DNA of 64,000 bases from Staphylococcus nepalensis (GCF_014635045.1 NZ_BMCF01000007.1:97776-161775), one strand, 5' to 3'. Counted from the stretch's first letter, positions 46,619 to 55,449 are shown. Numbers and translations are program-made. Notes: generated by a model not told the origin, from the letters alone.

Positions 46619-47554
46619 TTAATATTTATATTTATTTAAAATACCTTTCAATTTGTCTATATAATTTTCTTTAAGCTGATTAGGGTAAATAATCTCTATA
46701 TGCTCACCTAGAGAAATTAAATAGTCAGTCATATAACCCAATTCTTCAATATTGTACCCACCTGTGATATAGGGAACGCCTTCTATATATTCTAATTTCA
46801 TATTCGGATAATTTTTCTTTAAAAAAAGTTCTATACCAAACGTAGTTAATTTACATTTAAACGGTATATCATTAAACGTCTGATCATGAAGTTGCTTTAT
46901 GTCTTCTAGTTCTTTTCTAGAAAGAGACTGTTTCCCCTTACTTATAATTAACTTCATTATATAGTCACATCGATAAGTCCTCCATGATTTCTTACTGAAA
47001 TCATAAGCGCTACAAAACCAAATACCATTTCTATAAAATAAATCATAAATTTGAATTTCAGTTTCTTCATATTCATATTGCGTATATGTGATATAAACCC
47101 TTTCTTCATCCATAATAGATGTTAAAATCCTCTCTAAATTATCTGCACTATTAATTGGTGCAACATTATAATAATGAATATATTTTAGCACCTTAGCGAT
47201 ATCTTGCTGCTTTTCATTAGGTAAACTTGCAAATAATTTTTCTTTAATTTGCTCATAGGATTTTTCAAAAGGTGTATTTGATAATATATCTAAAGCCTTT
47301 AATGCAAAGAATATAGCTAATATTTCATTGTTATTAAAATAAATGGGGGTTAATAAATTTTGCGAAATTAACTTATATCCTCCATATCGGCCATTTTCAA
47401 CGTATAGAGCCAATCCCAGCGCTTCAAGTTCTTGAATATCTCTTAGTGCCGTTCGTTTGGAAATACTAAAAGCTTGCATAATATCTTTTAAATGAAATGT
47501 AGATTTATTACTTAAGAAAATGAGTTCTTGGTTTAATCGTTCTGACTTTTTCAT
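46619..47554 (-). CDS. HTH-WYL transcriptional regulator (YafY/YobV type)
   Basis: 311 aa, start after GAAGGAGG. N-terminal HTH (FHLKDIMQAFSISKRTALRD), wing with YVENGRYGGYKL, then a WYL-type ligand domain with RVYITYTQYEYEETEIQIYD and FYRNGIWFCSAYDF, and a C-terminal WCX part. Divergent from the oxidoreductase at 47635, which is its probable target. Confidence 0.87.
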   Translation of the reverse strand: MKKSERLNQELIFLSNKSTFHLKDIMQAFSISKRTALRDIQELEALGLALYVENGRYGGYKLISQNLLTPIYFNNNEILAIFFALKALDILSNTPFEKSYEQIKEKLFASLPNEKQQDIAKVLKYIHYYNVAPINSADNLERILTSIMDEERVYITYTQYEYEETEIQIYDLFYRNGIWFCSAYDFSKKSWRTYRCDYIMKLIISKGKQSLSRKELEDIKQLHDQTFNDIPFKCKLTTFGIELFLKKNYPNMKLEYIEGVPYITGGYNIEELGYMTDYLISLGEHIEIIYPNQLKENYIDKLKGILNKYKY

Positions 47555-47566
47555 AATACCTCCTTC

Positions 47567-47591
47567 AAAGGTGCCTTATTTAGACACCTTT
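47567..47591. promoter_or_regulatory. Candidate operator between the WYL regulator and oxidoreductase genes
   Basis: AAAGGTG-11-CACCTTT in the 80-bp divergent region. The arms extend loosely to AAGGTGcc / agaCACCTT. Position and symmetry suggest the site for the WYL regulator. Confidence 0.5.
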
Positions 47592-47634
47592 GCATATTAT
47601 ACTTATTTTATCAAAGAAATAAGGAGTATATGCT

Positions 47635-48276
47635 ATGAAAACTTTAATTATTAATGCACATCCAAATTTTAACAACGAGAATAGTTTTTCTCACAAACTA
47701 CAAGAAATGTTCCTAAGAAAATATAAAGGTGTTTTTCCAAATGATACACCGGAAATTTTAAATCTATATGCTTTTGATTTGCCCCGTATTGACGCAACTC
47801 AGTTATTAAGTGTTTGGGACAAGCAACATACTGGTAAAACAATGACAGAAGAAGAACAACGCATGTCTAAAATCACTACAAATTTACTTTTACAATTTAA
47901 ATCATATCATCGAATTGTGATTGTCTCTCCACTTCACAATTTTAATGTAACTTCTCAATTAAAGGACTATATAGATAATATTTTGGTTGCGCGTCAAACC
48001 TTTAAATATACTTCTGAAGGTTCAGTAGGATTAATGACTGATAATTATAAAGCTTTATATTTACAAGCCAGTGGCTCAATATATACCAATGATGATCGAT
48101 ATAAGCCTTTAGATTTTTCATACAGTTATTTAAGAGCAATGTTTGAAGATATCATGGCATTTGATGCATTTTATATTGCTCGTGCCCAAGGTACAGCAAT
48201 ATTAACTGAAGAAGCAGTTTTACAAAATGCAGAGAACGACTTAGATCAAGCCTTTAACGCTTTTTACAGTTTATAA
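47635..48276 (+). CDS. FMN-dependent NADH oxidoreductase, flavodoxin fold (azoreductase-like)
   Basis: 213 aa, start after AAGGAG. Flavodoxin-like fold of the AzoR/NQO group: LIINAHPNFNNENSFSHKL at the N-terminus (FMN phosphate), VIVSPLHNFNVTSQLKDYID in the middle (FMN ring), and ALYLQASGSIY. Such enzymes reduce quinones and azo compounds and guard against electrophiles. Likely induced through the divergent WYL regulator. Confidence 0.85.
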   Translation: MKTLIINAHPNFNNENSFSHKLQEMFLRKYKGVFPNDTPEILNLYAFDLPRIDATQLLSVWDKQHTGKTMTEEEQRMSKITTNLLLQFKSYHRIVIVSPLHNFNVTSQLKDYIDNILVARQTFKYTSEGSVGLMTDNYKALYLQASGSIYTNDDRYKPLDFSYSYLRAMFEDIMAFDAFYIARAQGTAILTEEAVLQNAENDLDQAFNAFYSL

Positions 48277-48420
48277 TACAAAGATAATGAGTTTGGGAGA
48301 TAAATATCTTATTTTCCGGTTTTGAAAATGCATGATTAACTGGGCTTCGTCTTTTACTCACACCGTTTCCCTAGGCGGCCCCCTTTACAAAATCTACAGT
48401 TCTCAGAAGACATATTAAAA

Positions 48421-48486
48421 GAGACTTCCTAGAAAAAGGAAGTCTCTTAATTGTTTCAAAATCAAAGCTTGTTTTAATAACGAACA
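48421..48486 (+). repeat. Hairpin-plus-tail repeat, copy A
   Basis: GAGACTTCCT/AGGAAGTCTC hairpin (48421-48446), then the conserved tail GTTTCAAAATCAAA ... TTTTAATAACGAAC. Same layout at 50922, 52991 and 63712. Downstream of the oxidoreductase and usable as its terminator; the 48277-48420 stretch before it has no gene. Confidence 0.7.
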
Positions 48487-48525
48487 AATCTAACACAAAA
48501 TTTAAGTTCACACTTTATTAAAATA

Positions 48526-48651
48526 TTATTTTTTTCTTTTTTTCTTTATATCTCTTTTTTCTTTTAATTTCGCTAAATATTTCGAAGACTCATCTGTAAA
48601 AGTAGATACAATTGCAACGATTATATCTATTATTTTAATTAAAATTTCCAT
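48526..48651 (-). CDS. 41-aa amphipathic, basic peptide (possible peptide toxin or bacteriocin)
   Basis: ATG 48651 with a strong AAAGGAGGT ribosome site. The peptide begins MEILIKIIDIIVAIVSTFTD, has an amphipathic helix rich in Ile, and ends with a run of Lys/Arg (EKRDIKKKRKK). The pattern recalls phenol-soluble modulins and leaderless bacteriocins, but no family match is claimed. It is the last gene in a cluster with a YidC paralogue, an M23 remnant and a XRE regulator on the same strand, and may be the product that cluster handles. Confidence 0.6.
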   Translation of the reverse strand: MEILIKIIDIIVAIVSTFTDESSKYLAKLKEKRDIKKKRKK

Positions 48652-48674
48652 CGATTAGTACCTCCTTTAAAATT

Positions 48675-48872
48675 TTATATGCTATCTCCTTTTATAGGTG
48701 ATCTTCCGTTAGAAAATTTAATTTTTAAAGAAACACATTCGTCTATTTTAGATGAGTTCATAACTTGAAATTGTAAATGTGGTTCGGAAGAGTTCCCAGA
48801 ATTTCCACATTTACCAATCAAATCTCCTTGGCGTATTTTTTCACCGATTGCAACGTTTAACAAACTACGCAT
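48675..48872 (-). pseudogene. C-terminal fragment of an M23 peptidase
   Basis: 65 codons from an ATG that overlaps the end of the YidC gene by 8 nt, with no ribosome site of its own. It holds only the last third of a peptidase_M23 domain (GEKIRQGDLIGKCGNSGNSS and EPHLQFQVMN). The HLHF zinc motif reads HLQF, and the first His/Asp pair is missing, so it cannot be an active endopeptidase. It may be a relic or a small coupled protein that kept the fold for binding. Confidence 0.65.
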
Positions 48873-49713
48873 TTTCAGACAAAGTTCGCTTACTTTCGTT
48901 ATTCTGGGTATGATTACTTTGAATTTTTTTCTCTAACTGATTGGCTTCTTCCGTCGCTAATTTAGAATAATATTTATTCGAAAAGAACATTTGAACTATT
49001 AAAAATGCAGCGTTAATTGTCCAATACAATCCCAAAGCTGAAGCTGATGTTATTGAAATGTATATGATAAATATTGGAGAAATAATAGTCATCAGATAAC
49101 CCATAGAACGTTGTTCTTTAGGCATATTTTCTAAGTTTATTAACGGTTGTATGATATATAAAATACCAGCGATTACAGTAACCCAAATATTGGGTTGCGT
49201 TAAATTAAACCAAAGAAAATGGGCATGGTCTGTTAACCCCCCACTAGAAGGCCATTTCAGTGAAACGTATAGCCCATATAAGACTGGCATTTGTACAAGA
49301 AGTGGCAAACACCCTAGCATCGTCTTCATAGGATTCATACCGTATGCTTTATATTTCTCCATCATTTCTTGGTTCGCAGCCATTTTCTCTTCTTGCGTAT
49401 TTGAATTTTTAATTTTGTCTTGTATTTTTGTAATTTCTGGCTTAACGATGCTCATCTTTTTACGCATAAAGTGTCCATTTTTAGATTGAGATAACATGAA
49501 CGGTAACATGATAATCCTAACGATCAATACGATTGCAATGATTGCTAAGCCGTAGTTATTATCAAATATCGACCCTAACCAATGTAAGAGATAATCCATT
49601 GGTGCTGCAAAAGTATTATAGAAAAAACCACTTTTATTTTGGGGGGTTGAATAATCACAGCCAGATAAAAATGCAACAGTTATTATAATGAGAAAACTAT
49701 ACTTTCTAAACAA
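48865..49713 (-). CDS. YidC/Oxa1-family membrane insertase paralogue (lipoprotein)
   Basis: 282 aa, TTG start at 49713 directly after the XRE gene stop, ribosome site AAAGGAGAG. Lipobox LSGC near residue 16-19, then the YidC core of five helices with the hydrophilic groove Arg ([20 protein letters not shown] region), a coiled cytoplasmic loop, and [20 protein letters not shown]. It inserts small membrane proteins. A second, regulated yidC beside a small hydrophobic peptide suggests a dedicated or drug-tolerant insertase. The housekeeping copy is expected elsewhere. Confidence 0.87.
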   Translation of the reverse strand: MFRKYSFLIIITVAFLSGCDYSTPQNKSGFFYNTFAAPMDYLLHWLGSIFDNNYGLAIIAIVLIVRIIMLPFMLSQSKNGHFMRKKMSIVKPEITKIQDKIKNSNTQEEKMAANQEMMEKYKAYGMNPMKTMLGCLPLLVQMPVLYGLYVSLKWPSSGGLTDHAHFLWFNLTQPNIWVTVIAGILYIIQPLINLENMPKEQRSMGYLMTIISPIFIIYISITSASALGLYWTINAAFLIVQMFFSNKYYSKLATEEANQLEKKIQSNHTQNNESKRTLSENA

Positions 49714-50814
49714 CTATTTTCTCTCCTTTTTTAAATAGATCTGTTTAATTTTAGTTTTAATATTTTCAAAACCTTCAATATTATTAAAAGATTTATGATT
49801 TAAAACGCTTGAATAAAGCATTTCTAATAGATTTTCATAATTAAGTGGCAATCTTTGACCAAATGGGAGTTGTTTAAACCATTCGTCTATATCATTAAAG
49901 AATTCATCAGTATGATAACTAAAATCGCTTATTAAATAATCAAATGACTGACAAAATTTTTCTAGATTTTCTATAGCTTTTAATGGGTATTTATCAGCAT
50001 GATACTGAGCAAACTGATAATAAATAGTAATTGTTAAATATGGATATAAATAATCAATATTAAAAGCCTTGTTCAAGTGAAAAATTCTATGTTCTAGATT
50101 ATCTATTGATAAAGTATGTAAATCATAAGTTAGACTGAGCGTGAAATTTTGTAAATATATTATCAAAGATTGATACATATCTGTCTGAATGACACTATTA
50201 GCCTTCCTTTTTTCGCCACTTAAAATATATGCTTGAGCTAACATAAAGCTTTGACCTAATTTCATATCGTAATCTGGAACATTATTAATAATATCAATGT
50301 ATTTACCCTCATATATTTGAAAGGCTAATTTATAGCCTTTAGCATGCTTTTTTATCTCGTCTATATCACAATTATCTTCGATAAGATGAATCATTTTATA
50401 AGCTAGTTCTATTGTTTCATTATATTGCTCCTCATTTTGACAATAGGATATATGATTCATTAAAAGTCCTAAGAGTGAACTAAGTAATGAAAATTCGTTA
50501 CAGTTACTAACATAATAATCTCTCACAGTCGATAAATATTCATCATAATTTCTACGGTTAAGCATTTTAGATAATGATATAGATATTTTTGTAATTTCTT
50601 CATCTGTCATAGTCACACTGTAATTTAGCAAGTCATCTACTGAAATATTAAATACTTTTGCTAATTTAGGAAGCATTGTAATATCAGGATAAAGGGATGT
50701 ATTTTCCCATTTTGAAATAGTTGCTTTCGTTGTATTAAGGTATTCAGCTAATGATTCTTGGGTCATTCCACATCTTAATCGTTCTTTTTTTATTGTCTTT
50801 GCTATTTGGATCAT
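49714..50814 (-). CDS. XRE-family regulator with C-terminal helical repeat region
   Basis: 366 aa from ATG 50814 (AGAGGTG upstream); a GTG three codons earlier overlaps that site. HTH at 5-65 (MTQESLAEYLNTTKATISKW, then SLYPDITMLPKLAKVFNISV), followed by about 290 residues of helical, TPR-like sequence as in Rgg/PlcR-type peptide-sensing regulators. It heads the cluster XRE - YidC - M23 fragment - 41-aa peptide and may respond to a peptide signal (inference). Confidence 0.8.
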   Translation of the reverse strand: MIQIAKTIKKERLRCGMTQESLAEYLNTTKATISKWENTSLYPDITMLPKLAKVFNISVDDLLNYSVTMTDEEITKISISLSKMLNRRNYDEYLSTVRDYYVSNCNEFSLLSSLLGLLMNHISYCQNEEQYNETIELAYKMIHLIEDNCDIDEIKKHAKGYKLAFQIYEGKYIDIINNVPDYDMKLGQSFMLAQAYILSGEKRKANSVIQTDMYQSLIIYLQNFTLSLTYDLHTLSIDNLEHRIFHLNKAFNIDYLYPYLTITIYYQFAQYHADKYPLKAIENLEKFCQSFDYLISDFSYHTDEFFNDIDEWFKQLPFGQRLPLNYENLLEMLYSSVLNHKSFNNIEGFENIKTKIKQIYLKKERK

Positions 50815-50921
50815 TAATAACACCTCTTGTATTTAATGATACTAGAAAATTCATAGAAGGTATATTTCCTATGTGACAACTTAAATAAACAAAGTTTCCT
50901 AATAAGAAACCATAATAAAAA

Positions 50922-50990
50922 CCACTTCCTTTAAAAGAAGTGGCTTAAACGTTTCAAAATCAAAACGTGTCTTAATAACAATCATTTTTA
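50922..50990 (+). repeat. Hairpin-plus-tail repeat, copy B
   Basis: CCACTTC/GAAGTGG hairpin (50922-50943) then GTTTCAAAATCAAA (50951-50964) and TCTTAATAACAATC. It lies upstream of the XRE gene, with a GTTTC-7-GAAAC dyad at 50894-50910 between them that may be the XRE operator. Confidence 0.65.
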
Positions 50991-51057
50991 ACCACCTAAT
51001 CATACATACAGAAATACTGTTTTACTAGCCTCGATAATTGTTCGATTAGGGTAGGCT

Positions 51058-51122
51058 TTAAACATACACAAACACACTTTCTCAATTGATTAAGAAAGTG
51101 TGTTTTATAAACGAATGTTTAA
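51058..51122 (+). repeat. 65-bp direct repeat, left copy
   Basis: About 62 of 65 positions match 51993-52057. It contains the hairpin ACACACTTTCT/AGAAAGTGTGT. The two copies bracket the membrane-protein gene at 51192-51863. Confidence 0.85.
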
Positions 51123-51191
51123 GATAGATAATGGTCAATGTGAGTACATATATATTTTTTTATTTATGACAAATAACTTTTAATTTAGAAA

Positions 51192-51863
51192 TTAATTCTT
51201 TACACGTTCTGTAATATCTTCAATCAATTTTTTGCTTGTTTCTCTTAATAATTCAATGAAAACATCATATGCTTCATACATTTCTTCTATTTTACTTTGT
51301 GATTCAATCGGGAGTTTTGAGTCAGCAAGGATTATACTATAAACATCTCCTATATCTGTGATTCTCATACTTTGATTTATAGCATTATTTAAGTTGTTTA
51401 TTTTATCTGTGATTTTTTCTAGTGAGCGTAAATTTAAATTCACATGATTATTGTTTAAAATTTCTTTCATTGTTTCTAGATAATCATTTAATTCTTTTTC
51501 TATATCATTATAGTAAAAATATTCAGCTCTTTCTCCTAATATAAACGCGTGTTTATTCTTCGAATTAATTGTTAATGAAAAGGGAGATAAAATTTCGTAA
51601 TTCTCCCTATCTTCAAATTCTTTTAATTTCTCAAGTTCTATTACAAAATTCCCGATGTTTTTTCGTTGCTTCTGTGTAACAAGATCAATCATCTTTAAAG
51701 TTTTATCATTCTTCTTTATCTCATCTGAATACATCTTCTTATTCGTATTCGTGATATTCCAAAAGGTAAATATAAAAGCTGCTAGTGTGACCAGTGCTGA
51801 TAGCAATTCAACGCCGTGATCATACCAAAAACTATGTTTAGCAATTTGTAATCCAATAACCAT
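51192..51863 (-). CDS. Unknown single-helix membrane protein with long cytoplasmic coiled region
   Basis: 223 aa, start after GGAGAGGA. One membrane helix at about 17-38 (VELLSALVTLAAFIFTFW). The rest is charged and largely helical, with likely coiled coils (about 45-75 and 120-160). No motif was recognised. The form resembles small membrane-tethered proteins seen beside defence or bacteriocin genes. It is bracketed by 65-bp direct repeats, so it may be a separable cassette. An immunity or sensing role is only a guess. Confidence 0.55.
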   Translation of the reverse strand: MVIGLQIAKHSFWYDHGVELLSALVTLAAFIFTFWNITNTNKKMYSDEIKKNDKTLKMIDLVTQKQRKNIGNFVIELEKLKEFEDRENYEILSPFSLTINSKNKHAFILGERAEYFYYNDIEKELNDYLETMKEILNNNHVNLNLRSLEKITDKINNLNNAINQSMRITDIGDVYSIILADSKLPIESQSKIEEMYEAYDVFIELLRETSKKLIEDITERVKN

Positions 51864-51992
51864 TTAAACTATCCTCTCCATACTATTTTAATGTATTAAT
51901 AATAACACCAAAAAGCATAAACATATTAAAATAAAAATGGATAGCGAATACAGTAATGTTTCTGATATGCGGTTGTATATTTTATGTAAACC

Positions 51993-52057
51993 TTAAACAT
52001 ACACAAACACACTTTCTCAATTAATTAAGAAAGTGTGTTTTATAAACTATTGTTTAA
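51993..52057 (+). repeat. 65-bp direct repeat, right copy
   Basis: Second copy of the repeat at 51058-51122, including the terminator-like hairpin. It follows the end of the secreted-peptide gene at 52163 on the minus strand. Confidence 0.85.
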
Positions 52058-52162
52058 ATTTTCACTATAGATTATTATATTTCAGTCATTAACCTAAACG
52101 TCTGATATACTATCTCTTTCATCTATAAAATCCTAAAAACCAAAATTATATAAAAGTTAAAT

Positions 52163-52708
52163 TTAAACTCCACCTTTCGGGTTGCCTTGAGCCATACATT
52201 TACCAGCAGTCCATGCTAAATTACCTGCAATTCCAGCTGCTCCTCCTTTAACACCGAGTTTAATGAGGCTTCCAGATGCTGCAGCATAATTCCCCGCATT
52301 TAAGGCTTGGATTACTTCTCCAGCTGCAGTGGCACCTATAGCATCTAACCAATTCACTGAATTCACTATGCATTCAGTATTATTACTTGCATTTTTGCAT
52401 GCTTCAGCAGATGGACATGCTTCATTAGTTACTTCTGAGTCCTGATCCTCTTCAATTTTTTCTAGTTGTTTCTGTTTTTCTTTAGGAAATTTTGATTTAA
52501 TAATATCATAATTATAATCAACTATTTCTCCTTCGTCATTATGTATCTCAGCATCCTTAAAATAATATTCAAGTTCTTCAGTCAATTCATCAACTTGTTG
52601 TTTTTCTTCCTGCTTTTGTTCTTGAGCAGAGGTTACCGGTGAAATAATGATACTTAATACAAAAATGATAGATACAAAACTAAAGATAATTCTACTATTG
52701 GGTTTCAT
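52163..52708 (-). CDS. Secreted precursor with Cys/Gly/Ala-rich C-terminus, bacteriocin-like
   Basis: 181 aa, ribosome site AAAGGAGG. Signal peptide 1-28 (cut after VTSA), a highly charged Glu/Lys propeptide (29-95), then a C-terminal 85-residue part with Cys98, Cys104, Cys113 and Cys171 and a hydrophobic Gly/Ala core (WLDAIGATAAGEVIQAL, LGVKGGAAGIAGNLAW). The order signal - acidic pro-region - cysteine-containing hydrophobic core resembles halocin C8 or SDP-type peptide bacteriocins, from which an active core is cut. No close family is claimed. A divergent two-helix protein at 52771 could be its immunity protein. Confidence 0.6.
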   Translation of the reverse strand: MKPNSRIIFSFVSIIFVLSIIISPVTSAQEQKQEEKQQVDELTEELEYYFKDAEIHNDEGEIVDYNYDIIKSKFPKEKQKQLEKIEEDQDSEVTNEACPSAEACKNASNNTECIVNSVNWLDAIGATAAGEVIQALNAGNYAAASGSLIKLGVKGGAAGIAGNLAWTAGKCMAQGNPKGGV

Positions 52709-52770
52709 TTATTATTTTCCTCCTTTATACTACAAATTATCACAATATATTTTGAAAGGAAAGTTTAGAT

Positions 52771-52953
52771 TTGAAAAAAGTTTATAAAAAAACATTTATA
52801 TTTATAATATATTATATAATAGCTGCTTTTGTTTTTAATGCTATTATTTATTTGTTTAATGGAGAGTTTGATTTAATGAAATCTTTAATTTTACCTCTTA
52901 TAGTAGTCATCATATCTTTTCTTTTTATAAATAAAGAAAAAAAATATAAATAA
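52771..52953 (+). CDS. 60-aa two-helix membrane protein, possible immunity protein
   Basis: TTG start at 52771, ribosome site GAAAGGA. Two hydrophobic helices (about 8-29 and 37-53) with basic ends (MKKVYKKTF and NKEKKYK). Divergent from the bacteriocin-like precursor, with 62 bp between starts. Size and layout fit many bacteriocin immunity proteins. The assignment rests on neighbourhood and topology only. Confidence 0.55.
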   Translation: MKKVYKKTFIFIIYYIIAAFVFNAIIYLFNGEFDLMKSLILPLIVVIISFLFINKEKKYK

Positions 52954-52990
52954 TAAAAAGAAAGAGAAAATTATAAAAGAATATATAAAA

Positions 52991-53058
52991 AAGACTCCTT
53001 GTTCAATAAGGAGTCTTTTTAATCGTTTCAAAATCAAATACTGTTTAAATAAAGAACC
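52991..53058 (+). repeat. Hairpin-plus-tail repeat, copy C, and terminator
   Basis: AAGACTCCTT/AAGGAGTCTT hairpin with T-run (52991-53020), then GTTTCAAAATCAAA (53025-53038) and a diverged end. It terminates the small membrane-protein gene. Confidence 0.75.
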
Positions 53059-53388
53059 AATTTAAGACCTATAAATATAATTTTACCAATGCCTAATTTG
53101 GTATTTCGTTTTCTCGTGTCTACTAATAAGCTTAAAAAACTATAATTCGTTTTCTATTTTGACAATGTTTGTTACTTTTTTATAATTCATAACGAAAAAT
53201 ACAATGCTAGTTAATGAATAATCGATAAAATGCCAAATAGTTCTATACTGTTGATAATTTTGTCTAACAGTATTCTTCTGATAAGTAGCGCTAAAAGTCA
53301 CCTATTTTTATAGATCTACTAGTGAGTAGCATTTGAGAATTTCCACTGCTCTGTTTATCAATAGTATATTATAACTTTTATTCATAAA
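53059..53388. other. Intergenic region, no gene seen
   Basis: 330 bp of AT-rich DNA between the accessory zone and the GntR gene. No frame with a ribosome site, no strong hairpin. Confidence 0.5.
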
Positions 53389-54096
53389 TTATTTTAGTAC
53401 TTCCTTTATTTCTTTCCATGCTCTTTTTCTATGAGATTCCATTAATTGTCTTGCCGCTTTTCCATCACCAATTTTCATACAAGTTAACATTGCTTCATGC
53501 TCTTCAATTGAAAATTCAGGTATCGGCCTTGCATTAATAGTGTATAAACGAACTCTAAAAAGTTGATCAGCATGTATATTTCTCATATTAATCAGTTTAG
53601 AATTATCAGCTAATTGAGTAATCTTTTCATGAAACTCATCATCTTTTTTTGACCATTGGTATAAATCATCCTGTGCTAAATACTTCTTTTGGTCTATAAT
53701 TATTTTATTTAAATCTTGTAATGCTTGGTCTGTAATTTTTTCTGTAGCAATTTCTATAGCTAAACCATCTAAGCTTTCTGTAACTTCGTATATTTCTTTA
53801 ATATCTTTTTCTACAATGGGATTTACTATAAATCCCTTTCTTGGTATTAATGTAATAATATCAGCAGATTGTAGTCTGATTAATGCCTCACGCACAGGAG
53901 TACGGCTCATCTCTAATACATCAGCAATTTCTCGTTCTAAAAATGTTTTTCCTGGTTTAAGAATTAAGTTTTTAATAGCAATACGGATGATATGGTAAGC
54001 TTTTTCTGGTAATCGTAAATCTCCAATTTGGCTTGATATATCTCCAATATTTGAACTTAATAATTTTAAAGAATTATCATTATTTGGCATATTCAT
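53389..54096 (-). CDS. GntR-family (FadR/FCD) regulator
   Basis: 235 aa from ATG 54096 behind TTGGAGGA; the open frame extends 8 codons further without support. N-terminal wHTH (FLEREIADVLEMSRTPVREA, LIPRKGFIVNPI), then an all-helical FCD ligand domain with the metal/acid-binding DDEFHEKI and HRKRAWKEI His residues. FCD regulators sense organic acids. Two GTATAC-centred sites in the divergent region at 55309-55387 are its likely operators. Confidence 0.87.
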   Translation of the reverse strand: MNMPNNDNSLKLLSSNIGDISSQIGDLRLPEKAYHIIRIAIKNLILKPGKTFLEREIADVLEMSRTPVREALIRLQSADIITLIPRKGFIVNPIVEKDIKEIYEVTESLDGLAIEIATEKITDQALQDLNKIIIDQKKYLAQDDLYQWSKKDDEFHEKITQLADNSKLINMRNIHADQLFRVRLYTINARPIPEFSIEEHEAMLTCMKIGDGKAARQLMESHRKRAWKEIKEVLK

Positions 54097-54167
54097 TATA
54101 TTTCCTCCAACAAAAAACACGATTTACTATAAGTATAGCAAATCGCGCCGATACATATTAACTGTTC

Positions 54168-55265
54168 TTAAGCATTTACTTTAATATTTGCTAATTCATT
54201 TATAATTGCGTCTGTCATTTCGCTTGTTTGAGTATTCCCCCCAATGTCAGCAGTTAAATAACCTTTGGAAGTCGCATTTTTAATAGCTTGATTAACTAAT
54301 TGCGCTTCTTCTTTCAAACCTAATTCTTCTAACATTAATGCTGCACTTCCTATAGCTCCTATTGGGTTAGCTATGCCTTTTCCCGCAATATCAGGAGCTG
54401 AACCATGGACTGATTCAAACATACTTGGGTAACGCTGATCTGGGTTCAAATTGGCACTTGCAGCTATACCTAAACTACCAGCTAACGCGCTTCCTAAATC
54501 AGACAAAATATCTGCTAGTAAATTTGAAGCAACAACGACTTCTAACTCTTCAGGATGTAGTACAAATTGGGCAGCCATAGCATCAATTAACCATTTATCG
54601 GTTTCTACATCTGGATATTCTTTACTTACTCGTTCAAACACTTCATCCCAAAGCACCATGCCATATTGTTGTGCATTACTTTTAGTTACGCTTGTTACTT
54701 TTTTACGCTTTCTTTGACGTGCAGTTTCAAAAGCGTAGCGAATCACTCGTTCGCAACCTTTTTCAGAAAATAAGGAAGATTGAACTGCTACTTCGTTACC
54801 TGGGCCGCGGCCAGTAAAGTTTCTTCCCCCAATTCCTGAATACTCTCCTTCTGAGTTTTCCCGTATTAGTACCCAATTTAAGTCTTTTATATTGGGATGA
54901 TTTAATTTACTTTCAACATTAGGTAAAAATTCAACAGGTCTAATATTTGCCCATTGATCAAAACCTTGGCAAATAGCTATGCGTAACCCCCACAGGCTAA
55001 TATGATCTGGTACGCCTGGAAAGCCAACTGCTCCAAAATAAATAGCATCGTGATCTTTAATTTGTTCTAACCCGTCTTTTGCCATCATTTCTCCATGTTC
55101 TAAATAGTATTCACACCCCCATGGGAAATAATCAGTTTCAAAATCAAATCTATCGTTTGAATGATCGGCTAAATATCTTAAAACTTTTAAACCTGAATCT
55201 ACCACTTCAATACCAATCCCATCTCCAGGTATTACTGCTAATTTATATGTTTTTTTCTCTGTCAT
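54168..55265 (-). CDS. Tartrate / D-malate dehydrogenase (decarboxylating, isocitrate-DH family)
   Basis: 365 aa. It has the family features KLAVIPGDGIGIEVV, the substrate-binding Arg cluster in WGLRIAICQGFDQWANIRPV, catalytic Tyr/Lys (NSEGEYSGIGG and SVTKSNAQQYG), metal Asp in ASNLLADILSDL, and NAD-binding GSAPDIAGKGIANPIG. The subfamily with WANIRPVEFLP includes TtuC/DmlA enzymes that oxidise tartrates and D-malate; meso-tartrate is decarboxylated to D-glycerate. Glycerate kinase in the divergent operon supports the tartrate route. First gene after the divergent promoter; GntR follows it. Confidence 0.87.
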   Translation of the reverse strand: MTEKKTYKLAVIPGDGIGIEVVDSGLKVLRYLADHSNDRFDFETDYFPWGCEYYLEHGEMMAKDGLEQIKDHDAIYFGAVGFPGVPDHISLWGLRIAICQGFDQWANIRPVEFLPNVESKLNHPNIKDLNWVLIRENSEGEYSGIGGRNFTGRGPGNEVAVQSSLFSEKGCERVIRYAFETARQRKRKKVTSVTKSNAQQYGMVLWDEVFERVSKEYPDVETDKWLIDAMAAQFVLHPEELEVVVASNLLADILSDLGSALAGSLGIAASANLNPDQRYPSMFESVHGSAPDIAGKGIANPIGAIGSAALMLEELGLKEEAQLVNQAIKNATSKGYLTADIGGNTQTSEMTDAIINELANIKVNA

Positions 55266-55308
55266 ATTAAATCGCTCCTTTTTTATTTATTACTTACATT
55301 TTAATAAC

Positions 55309-55387
55309 GTATACATAAAAGTCAAGAAAAAATGTAAAAATACTTAAATAAACCTATATTATTTTATTTATTGACTTTTATGTATAC
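55309..55387. promoter_or_regulatory. Divergent promoters and paired GntR operators
   Basis: GTATACATAAAAGTCAA (55309-55325) and its exact complement (55371-55387), arms 17 bp and 45 bp apart. Each arm contains a GTATAC core and, facing outward, TTGACT as a -35 box (TAAAAT at the correct distance on the minus strand). A GntR dimer on each arm would control both the dehydrogenase and the permease operon. Confidence 0.7.
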
Positions 55388-55409
55388 ATTAATGTAACAT
55401 GATGAAAAA

Positions 55410-55423
55410 TGTAAACGCTAACA
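55410..55423 (+). promoter_or_regulatory. cre site (CcpA) upstream of the SLC13 permease
   Basis: TGTAAACGCTAACA fits the catabolite-responsive element consensus TGNAANCGNWWWCA at every position, 27 bp before the permease start and downstream of its promoter, so it should act as a repression site. Confidence 0.75.
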
Positions 55424-55449
55424 TTTTTATCGCTAAGGGGGGATAAGAA

